Shown here: piece after piece, positions 1 through 4,703 of the stretch
Layout: every line of letters begins with the position of its first letter
Position numbering within the stretch: position 1 is the stretch's first letter
Origin: Rhodobiaceae bacterium
GTDB taxonomy: Bacteria > Pseudomonadota > Alphaproteobacteria > RS24
NCBI GenBank assembly: GCA_002683515.1
Contig: NYTN01000015.1
Location: forward strand, 1 to 6,308
Direction of reading: 5' to 3'
DNA length: 6,308 bases
The notes under the pieces: generated by a model
What the model saw: only the letters and a program-made list of their open reading frames with translations
Database searches by the model: none
What the model was told of the DNA's origin: nothing
Translations under genes and position numbers: made by a program

Positions 1-559
1 CACGTTTAGCGCCAAATTCATCAAGCAATCCCTGCGTTACTTTATAAGCACCTTCATATTCGGCGACTTCTTCACCAATCACAAAAACTGTTTCATCGCG
101 ACGCATTTCTTCGGCCATTGCATCCCGCAAGGCTTCACGAACACTTTGTTCGGTCATTTCCGCATCTTCGGGTAATTCGGGGTCTGCCGCAATCGTAACA
201 GTGGCAGGCTGGGGAACGACGGATGATGCTGGTGGTTGTTCTGATGCAGTAGGAACAGGCGTCTCAGGTTTTTCAGGGACGGGGGGAGGAATAGTTTCAA
301 TATCGGATAATGCCTCACCATCGCGCAGTAAATAAGCTATCGGTGTATTCACCGGTATATCTGATGTACCCGCCTCAATAACAAGCTTTCCAACCTCGCC
401 ATCAGCGGCGGCTTCAAGTTCGACAAGCGCTTTGTCAGTTTCAATTTCTGCCAGTACGTCACCGGCTTCAACCTTGTCACCCTCTTTGACAGTCCAACTT
501 GCTATTTTGCCTTGCTCCATCGTAGGAGAGAGAGCTGGCATCACGACCTCAACCGGCAT
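1..559 (-). CDS. pdhB: Pyruvate dehydrogenase E1 beta subunit with N-terminal lipoyl domain (5' part, runs off left edge)
   Basis: With E1 alpha this forms the thiamine-diphosphate enzyme that decarboxylates pyruvate in the cytoplasmic pyruvate dehydrogenase complex. I translated 186 residues from the ATG at 559. Residues 1-80 are a biotinyl/lipoyl domain: it opens MPVEVVMPALSPTMEQGKIA, and the lipoylated lysine should be K43 in ETDKALVE. Residues about 88-125 are a Pro/Ala-rich flexible linker. The E1 beta transketolase-like domain begins near residue 135 (TEQSVREALRDAMAEEM, then VIGEEVAEYEGAYKVTQGLL, typical of E1 beta). The C-terminal three fifths lie beyond the window. The start is fixed by a GGAGG six bases upstream (566-570), inside pdhA, and the start overlaps the pdhA end by 11 bases, which suggests translational coupling. 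A lipoyl domain fused to E1 beta is known from alphaproteobacteria. The lipoyl motif reads DKALVE rather than the more usual DKATME, which is probably harmless. Confidence 0.95.
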   Translation of the reverse strand, partial: MPVEVVMPALSPTMEQGKIASWTVKEGDKVEAGDVLAEIETDKALVELEAAADGEVGKLVIEAGTSDIPVNTPIAYLLRDGEALSDIETIPPPVPEKPETPVPTASEQPPASSVVPQPATVTIAADPELPEDAEMTEQSVREALRDAMAEEMRRDETVFVIGEEVAEYEGAYKVTQGLLDEFGAKR

Positions 560-1574
560 GATTTTCCTCCACATAAATATCAGTCATTAATGCCGAACTG
601 TCCGGCTCAACATTTTCCAGCGCTTTATTAGCCGCTTGCTCAATGACATCAAATACATCATCCTGAATTTTCTTGGCTTCTTCTTCATTCATGAGCTTGC
701 GCTCTATCAGGCGGTGTTTGAGCATATTAATCGGGTCATGATGCTGGCGCATATCCTTGACCTCTTCACGCTTTCTGTATTTTGCGGGATCTGACATAGA
801 GTGCCCGCCATAGCGATAGGTTTTCATCTCTAAAATAAATGGCCCTTTGCCACTCCTGGCATGTTCTAGAGCTTCCAGAGAGGCAGCATAAACTGCCTCA
901 ATATCCATACCATCAACCTGTCGCCCTTCTATACCAAAGCTTCTGCCGCGCTGGGATAAATCTGTCTGTGCTGAGGCGCGTTCAACGCTCGTCCCCATCG
1001 CATATTGATTATTTTCGATAATATAGAGAACAGGCAGTTTCCAGAGTGCAGCCATATTAAAGCTTTCATATACCTGTCCTTGGTTTGAAGCGCCATCACC
1101 GAAATAGGTAATGCTAACGGCCGGGTTTTTATCTTCCTTATAGGCATTGGCAAAAGCCAATCCGGTACCAATTGGCACCTGTGCACCGACAATGCCATGC
1201 CCGCCATAAAAATGATTATCGACATCAAACATATGCATGGAACCGCCCTTACCTTTCGACACGCCATCTGCGCGTCCCAGCAGTTCTGCCATGACGTTAT
1301 ATGGATCTACCCCGCAGGCAAGAATGTGCCCATGATCCCGGTAAGCTGTTATCATTTGGTCTTCTGGAAGCTTGGCCTTTGCGATACCGGTTACGACTGC
1401 TTCTTGACCGGAATACAAATGACAAAATCCGCCAATTTTTCCGAGACCGTAAAGTTGTCCGGCGCGTTCTTCAAAACGTCGTATAAGAAGCATGTCGTGA
1501 TAAGAAGAAACGAGATCCTCTTCACTCATTAATTTATTCGTCTTCCGTGTCTGCTTGACGGGTTTCTTACCCAT
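549..1574 (-). CDS. pdhA: Pyruvate dehydrogenase E1 alpha subunit
   Basis: E1 alpha pairs with E1 beta (alpha2beta2) to decarboxylate pyruvate with thiamine diphosphate and acetylate the lipoyl groups of the complex. Counting 341 residues from the ATG at 1574, I see GGFCHLYSGQEA (48-59), TAYRDHGH (76-83), GKGGSMHMFD (108-117), the thiamine-diphosphate/Mg motif GDGASNQG (159-166) closed by ENN (187-189), and the phosphorylation-loop-like segment YRYGGHSMSDP (253-263). Length and motif order match alphaproteobacterial PdhA. In-frame TTG (1595) and ATG (1589) starts exist upstream, but a GGAG at 1580-1583, five bases before 1574, favours MGKKPVKQ as the N-terminus. It is the first gene of a minus-strand operon with pdhB, overlapping it by 11 bases. 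Residue 256 is Gly where relatives usually have Arg or His (YRYRGHS, YRYHGHS). Branched-chain or acetoin dehydrogenase E1 alpha is the alternative, but the YRYxGHSMSDP loop and the lipoyl-E1 beta partner favour PDH. Confidence 0.96.
   Translation of the reverse strand: MGKKPVKQTRKTNKLMSEEDLVSSYHDMLLIRRFEERAGQLYGLGKIGGFCHLYSGQEAVVTGIAKAKLPEDQMITAYRDHGHILACGVDPYNVMAELLGRADGVSKGKGGSMHMFDVDNHFYGGHGIVGAQVPIGTGLAFANAYKEDKNPAVSITYFGDGASNQGQVYESFNMAALWKLPVLYIIENNQYAMGTSVERASAQTDLSQRGRSFGIEGRQVDGMDIEAVYAASLEALEHARSGKGPFILEMKTYRYGGHSMSDPAKYRKREEVKDMRQHHDPINMLKHRLIERKLMNEEEAKKIQDDVFDVIEQAANKALENVEPDSSALMTDIYVEENHAG
566..570 (-). promoter_or_regulatory. Ribosome binding site of pdhB inside pdhA
   Basis: GGAGG on the minus strand lies six bases before the pdhB ATG at 559. 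It sits within the last codons of pdhA, so terminating ribosomes can re-initiate on pdhB. It decides the pdhB start. Confidence 0.8.
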
Positions 1575-1579
1575 AAAGT

Positions 1580-1583
1580 CTCC
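1580..1583 (-). promoter_or_regulatory. Ribosome binding site choosing the pdhA start
   Basis: GGAG on the minus strand, five bases ahead of the ATG at 1574. The upstream in-frame TTG (1595) and ATG (1589) lack a comparable purine-rich site, so this site favours the 341-residue form. Confidence 0.6.
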
Positions 1584-1691
1584 ATCCATTAACAATTTTC
1601 GGTATCAATATTTCAAAAGTTTTTCAAAATCTACTTAATGCGGAATCTCTCAATAAGACTTAATGATGCTGTCCTGTTTTATTTTTTATAT

Positions 1692-1719
1692 ATTATCCAA
1701 TTCGCCATGGTAGACACAA
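1692..1719 (-). promoter_or_regulatory. Candidate sigma-70 promoter for the pdhA-pdhB operon
   Basis: On the minus strand TTGTGT (1714-1719) is followed after 16 bases by GATAAT (1692-1697). The -10 matches consensus at five of six positions; the -35 only keeps TTG. It would give a leader of roughly 110 bases before pdhA. It is the best promoter-like pair I found upstream of pdhA, but the region is AT-rich and such matches arise by chance. Confidence 0.35.
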
Positions 1720-1725
1720 GCAAAC

Positions 1726-1776
1726 ACTGACATAAAAACCCCATTTTACTAAAATAGTCAGTTTATTTCGGGGCTT
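1726..1776. repeat. Two interlocking inverted repeats, possible minus-strand terminator or attenuator
   Basis: ACTGAC (1726-1731) can pair with GTCAGT (1757-1762). CCCC (1739-1742) can pair with GGGG (1770-1773). The pairs interlock, so they exclude each other or form a pseudoknot. Between them ATTTTACTAAAAT (1743-1755) is itself a perfect odd palindrome. Read on the minus strand, AAGCCCC and GGGGTTT pair with one G-U wobble, and the second arm runs into TTTTT, like a factor-independent terminator with a long 27-base loop. It would lie upstream of the candidate pdhA promoter. Function is unknown. Confidence 0.3.
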
Positions 1777-1784
1777 AGCAACTC

Positions 1785-1803
1785 TTGGAAATATAATTTC
1801 CAA
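1785..1803. promoter_or_regulatory. Perfect 19-base palindrome, candidate operator
   Basis: TTGGAAATATAATTTCCAA has two perfect 8-base arms around a 3-base centre. It contains TATAAT (1792-1797), a consensus -10 on the plus strand, although no convincing -35 lies 16-18 bases before it. A dimeric repressor binding here could block transcription in either direction. The regulator is not identifiable from the window. Confidence 0.4.
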
Positions 1804-1827
1804 TCTCACAATAAATTGTTTCGGATG

Positions 1828-1840
1828 TAACATGATGTTA
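1828..1840. repeat. 13-base odd palindrome TAACATGATGTTA
   Basis: Two perfect 6-base arms flank a central G. It lies between a weak promoter-like pair on the plus strand, TTGTTT (1816-1821) and TATGGC (1839-1844), spaced 17 bases. It could be an operator for the aldolase-like/pgi operon, but short palindromes are not rare in AT-rich DNA. Confidence 0.25.
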
Positions 1841-1867
1841 TGGCAGATTAGATCGCAAATAGGAAAA

Positions 1868-1879
1868 ATACATATGTAT
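1868..1879. repeat. 12-base perfect palindrome ATACATATGTAT
   Basis: An even, uninterrupted palindrome about 150 bases upstream of the aldolase-like start. No known operator is recognised in it. Confidence 0.25.
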
Positions 1880-1939
1880 CGCCCACAAAATCACAGTAAA
1901 TTGATAAACAATCTTAACCTTAAAGTGTCTCAATAAGTA

Positions 1940-1966
1940 TTGAAAATTGGCTCTTGAAAATTGGCT
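1940..1966 (+). repeat. Two tandem copies of TTGAAAATTGGCT
   Basis: Identical 13-base copies occur at 1940-1952 and 1954-1966 with one base between them (period 14). They end about 56 bases before the aldolase-like ATG, within the likely leader or promoter zone. They may be a local duplication or a repeated protein-binding site. Confidence 0.6.
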
Positions 1967-2010
1967 GTGGCATCTGGATTTATATCTTTGGCGTGGTAAT
2001 CTTTTAAAAA

Positions 2011-2015
2011 AGGAG
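2011..2015 (+). promoter_or_regulatory. Ribosome binding site of the aldolase-like gene
   Basis: AGGAG seven bases before the ATG at 2023. It supports that start over the in-frame ATG at 2041. Confidence 0.8.
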
Positions 2016-2022
2016 ACCATCC

Positions 2023-2853
2023 ATGTCTGAGAATGAATTCATGTCCCCTGAAGACATTAACAAAGTTATTGAAAACGTTACTGCACTTGCAAGCGTCAAG
2101 GATATCAAAAGTCTTAAAGGCGAGGTCAGTGACGAAGAGTGGGAACTTAGAGTCAACTTGGCGGCTCTTTACAGACTTGTAGCCATGAATGGGTGGGATG
2201 ATATGATTTATACGCATATATCCGCACGTGTACCCGGCCCTGACCATCATTTTTTGATTAACCCGTTTGGCATGCTGTTTGATGAAATCACGGCCTCCAG
2301 TCTCGTTAAAGTTGATATGGAGGGAAATGCTGTCAATGAAAGCCCCTTTATAGTTAATCCAGCAGGCTTCATCATCCACAGCGCACTTCATATGGCGCGC
2401 GAGGATGCCCAGTGCGTCATTCATTTACATACTAATGATGGCGTTGCCGTGTCTGCTCAAAAGGAAGGGCTACTCCCCCTATCCCAGCACGCCATGATTT
2501 GCTGGAATCGCTTTGCCTACCATGATTATGAGGGAGTGGCGCTTAACCTTGACGAAAGAAAAAGAATTGTTGCCGATATGGGTGATAAGCAACTTATGAT
2601 TTTACGCAATCACGGAACACTGGCCATTGGTCGCAATTGCCAAACAGCCTATCAGGCTATTTTCTATCTTGAGCGTGCCTGTAGCTTTCAGATTCGTGCC
2701 ATGTCCGGTGGGACGCTTAACACTCCGTCAAAAGGAACGCCCGACCTATCTTCCAGTCAAAGCGACAGTATTTTTAATGGTCTCGCCGGAGCATTGGCAT
2801 GGCCTGGACTTATGCGCAAATTAGATAAAATTGATCCCTCATTTAGAGATTAG
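2023..2853 (+). CDS. Class II aldolase/adducin family protein, probably not a classical aldolase
   Basis: The 276-residue product has the class II aldolase/adducin fold, most likely a cytoplasmic zinc protein. After a polar 40-residue N-terminal extension come NLAALYRLVAMNGWDDMIYT and HISARVPGPDHHFLINPFG (about 45-83). The zinc-ligand pattern is HLH (H134, H136) plus H197 in RNHGTLAIG. In FucA-type aldolases a glutamate four residues before a conserved His is the acid/base; here that place is G115 (NPAGFIIH, 112-119). The C-terminus (LAWPGLMRKLDKIDPSFRD) is typical of the widespread uncharacterised proteobacterial branch. No signal peptide or membrane segment is visible. It begins the operon, with pgi following after 5 bases, so a role in sugar-phosphate metabolism is suggested but unproven. 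I give no gene symbol because the substrate cannot be inferred. Confidence 0.92.
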   Translation: MSENEFMSPEDINKVIENVTALASVKDIKSLKGEVSDEEWELRVNLAALYRLVAMNGWDDMIYTHISARVPGPDHHFLINPFGMLFDEITASSLVKVDMEGNAVNESPFIVNPAGFIIHSALHMAREDAQCVIHLHTNDGVAVSAQKEGLLPLSQHAMICWNRFAYHDYEGVALNLDERKRIVADMGDKQLMILRNHGTLAIGRNCQTAYQAIFYLERACSFQIRAMSGGTLNTPSKGTPDLSSSQSDSIFNGLAGALAWPGLMRKLDKIDPSFRD

Positions 2854-2858
2854 AAATT

Positions 2859-4148
2859 ATGGATATTACGAGTAAGTACATCCGGTTTGATTGCACTGAT
2901 GCATTAACTAACGATATTGAGTCCGAATTCGCCAACCTTCTAAGAAAGGCAGATAATGTCCGCCATGCTTTTAAGGAAAACCCGCTCCCTTTATTTACTC
3001 AACTTGACAATAAGGAAGATCTCAGCGCAATGCAGGCGCTTGGGGAGACCATTCAAGAGGGTGCAAAAAGGGTTGTCGTTCTTGGTACTGGTGGATCAAG
3101 TCTCGGTGCCCAAGTTTTGGTTCAGATTAATGGCTGGGGCACACCTGCATCCGGTATGGTAAAAGCTTCCGGGCCGGAGATGATTTTCGCAGATAATCTG
3201 GACGGTCAGAGCTTTGAACTGCTTCTTGATGAAGCAAAGCTTGCACAGACCAAATTCATAGTTGTTTCAAAATCTGGCGGAACCGCAGAAACCATGATGC
3301 AACTCTCTTGTGCGCTGACCGCCATTAAAAAGGCCGGGTTGGATACAGCAAAGCATGTTTCAGGTATTGCGGGAAGCGGGCCAAACACTCTAAGAGATGT
3401 CGCCGAACGCGCTGAGTTTCCGCTTTTATCTCATGTTGACGGCATTGGCGGAAGATTCGCAGTGCTCACGAATGTTGGCCTATTACCCGCATTACTCATG
3501 GGCGTTGATCCCGTCAGCGTTCGTCAGGGCGCATCCGAAGCACTGTCCAGCTTTATGGAAGCTCCTGTCGCAGAAATCCCCTCGGCCATTGGTGCGGCGA
3601 TGCAAATCGCACATGCCGTTAATAACAGAAATATTTCAGTCCTTATGCCATACACAGACAGGCTAGAGCGCCTTGGGTTTTGGTATCGCCAATTATGGGC
3701 TGAGAGCCTAGGTAAAGACGGGCAAGGCACCTGCCCCGTTAATGCGCTTGGCCCGGTTGACCAACATAGTCAAGTTCAGCTTTATCTCGGTGGGCCAGAT
3801 GACAAACTGTATAATTTAATAACTGCCAAAAATCAGCATCCAGGTCCAAAAGCCTTAGCAGAGGCCTGTGATATTCCAGAACTTTCTTGGCTACAAGGGC
3901 GCAGTATCGGAGAGTTGGTTGCAGCAGAGGCCATAGCGACCTTTACAGCACTCAAAGAAAATGTTCGTCCCGTTAGGCATATAGAAATGCAAGATGTCAC
4001 CGGAAATTCAGTCGGTTACATCCTCATGCACTTCATGCTTGAGACGATTATCGCCGCAGGGATAATGAATATTGATGCATTTAATCAACCAGCTGTTGAG
4101 CAAGGAAAAATAATTACCAAAAAGTTAATGTCTGAAAGTTCAAACTAA
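2859..4148 (+). CDS. pgi: Glucose-6-phosphate isomerase
   Basis: Pgi interconverts glucose-6-phosphate and fructose-6-phosphate in the cytoplasm, feeding glycolysis, gluconeogenesis and the pentose-phosphate or Entner-Doudoroff routes. Two SIS-type sugar-phosphate domains are visible: GTGGSSLG (76-83) and SKSGGTAETM (137-146), then GIGGRFAVLTNVGLLP (195-210). Expected active-site residues by family pattern are R199, E282 in QLWAESLGK, H303 in DQHSQ and K417 in QPAVEQGK, the last within the C-terminal Pgi signature. At 429 residues it is much shorter than the roughly 550-residue enterobacterial enzyme but matches the short alphaproteobacterial type. The ATG is 5 bases after the stop of the preceding gene and has only a weak AG-rich upstream stretch, suggesting translational coupling. 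Its last 9 bases overlap the convergent psiE gene. A bifunctional phosphoglucose/phosphomannose isomerase is less likely, given the complete Pgi motifs. Confidence 0.95.
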   Translation: MDITSKYIRFDCTDALTNDIESEFANLLRKADNVRHAFKENPLPLFTQLDNKEDLSAMQALGETIQEGAKRVVVLGTGGSSLGAQVLVQINGWGTPASGMVKASGPEMIFADNLDGQSFELLLDEAKLAQTKFIVVSKSGGTAETMMQLSCALTAIKKAGLDTAKHVSGIAGSGPNTLRDVAERAEFPLLSHVDGIGGRFAVLTNVGLLPALLMGVDPVSVRQGASEALSSFMEAPVAEIPSAIGAAMQIAHAVNNRNISVLMPYTDRLERLGFWYRQLWAESLGKDGQGTCPVNALGPVDQHSQVQLYLGGPDDKLYNLITAKNQHPGPKALAEACDIPELSWLQGRSIGELVAAEAIATFTALKENVRPVRHIEMQDVTGNSVGYILMHFMLETIIAAGIMNIDAFNQPAVEQGKIITKKLMSESSN

Positions 4149-4514
4149 CGGCAGATCTTCCTCTTGGCTACTTGGTCTGTAGCGGATAATCAGGCAGGCC
4201 GCGGCAATCAAAACAATTGCAACTGCCTCGTAAAGCAAATTTACTGGCTCCGATTCTTTACCTTGCAGAATAATCAAACGGCTGAGAGCAGTCATGGCAA
4301 TAAATAAAGGTAGCGTAATCGGGATTTTCTGGCTTTTGTAAAAGACCGCCACCATGCCAAGTACTTCTGTGTAAATGAACAGAAGTAGCAAATCGGCAAG
4401 CTCTACATGACGATTGCTGATCAGGTGATAAATCTCTTCAAATGTCGCGTAGAGAGTGGCTAACGCAATAATACACAGCAGGACTTTTTCTGTAGAAATT
4501 AGAATTTTATGCAT
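4140..4514 (-). CDS. psiE: PsiE family inner-membrane protein
   Basis: This 124-residue protein resembles the phosphate-starvation-inducible PsiE family, whose biochemical role is unknown. Four hydrophobic segments are visible, at about residues 11-28, 41-59, 66-83 and 92-111, with a short acidic C-terminal tail (SSQEEDLPLV). The family-like core is LLLLFIYTEVLGMVAVFYKS followed by ITLPLFIAMTALSRLIIL, comparable with the YFEFIALIVKYF and RYFVYIGITAIVRLIIV parts of E. coli PsiE. AAGGA (4522-4526) lies seven bases before the ATG at 4514. The gene stands alone on the minus strand, converging on pgi with a 9-base overlap of the 3' ends, and diverges from the symporter. I looked for a Pho box of paired CTGTCAT-like repeats upstream and saw none, so phosphate control is not supported here. 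Confidence 0.85.
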   Translation of the reverse strand: MHKILISTEKVLLCIIALATLYATFEEIYHLISNRHVELADLLLLFIYTEVLGMVAVFYKSQKIPITLPLFIAMTALSRLIILQGKESEPVNLLYEAVAIVLIAAACLIIRYRPSSQEEDLPLV

Positions 4515-4703
4515 TTAAATATCCTTCAAGGTTCAATTCAATTTAGAATAATAACCGACAAAAACCACAATAATTTATTTGTTTCTGCCCTTACATTAAC
4601 CTAATTACCCGTCAACCCTTTGTTTTACAGATATTTTCCTGTTTTCATGGCTTACGATTAGGTAAGGTGATTTCAAGTAATACGGATATACAAGGGGTTT
4701 GGA
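4515..4703. other. Divergent intergenic region between psiE and the symporter
   Basis: A 189-base AT-rich gap that must carry promoters for both genes. On the minus strand there is a TTGACG (4609-4614) without a good -10 at standard spacing. On the plus strand TACGAT (4653-4658) is -10-like but without a fitting -35. I found no strong palindrome, Pho box or riboswitch-like structure. Confidence 0.5.
4692..4697 (+). promoter_or_regulatory. Ribosome binding site of the symporter gene
   Basis: AAGGGG six bases before the ATG at 4704; it supports this as the start, giving a product with a signal-peptide-like N-terminus. Confidence 0.7.

Larger units (their letters stand above)
1575..2022. other. 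Divergent intergenic control region between pdhA and the aldolase-like/pgi operon
   Basis: This 448-base AT-rich stretch separates the two divergent operons. I find no open frame with a credible start or family resemblance and no tRNA. What it does hold, left to right: a TTTCAAAA pair 11 bases apart (1611-1618, 1622-1629), ACTTAATG twice (1633-1640, 1658-1665), the candidate pdhA promoter (1692-1719), two interlocking inverted repeats (1726-1776), a 19-base palindrome (1785-1803), a 13-base palindrome (1828-1840), a 12-base palindrome (1868-1879) and a 13-base tandem repeat (1940-1966). The 10-mer TCTCAATAAG also occurs twice, at 1648-1657 and 1928-1937. The density of symmetric elements suggests regulatory protein binding or structured leaders, which is inference. 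Confidence 0.7.

Noticed and set aside
929..1267. Minus-strand open frame of 112 codons within pdhA
   Set aside because: It is out of frame with pdhA, whose motifs are complete across the same bases, and the product resembles no family I know.
1197..1532. Plus-strand open frame of 111 codons opposite pdhA
   Set aside because: Antisense shadow of a conserved gene with no family resemblance.
1575..1595. Extended pdhA start at TTG 1595 or ATG 1589
   Set aside because: The GGAG at 1580-1583 lies inside the extension and is well placed for the ATG at 1574; the extra residues are not conserved-looking.
1838..2020. Small minus-strand gene in the divergent intergenic region
   Set aside because: The 60-codon frame has no ribosome site that I can see, a composition like random AT-rich DNA, and overlaps the tandem repeat and the aldolase-like leader.
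1930..2424. Minus-strand open frame of 164 codons opposite the aldolase-like gene
   Set aside because: It is antisense to a well-supported gene, and its translation shows no recognisable domain.
4515..4620. Pho box upstream of psiE
   Set aside because: I looked on the minus strand for paired CTGTCAT-like repeats spaced as in PhoB sites and found none.
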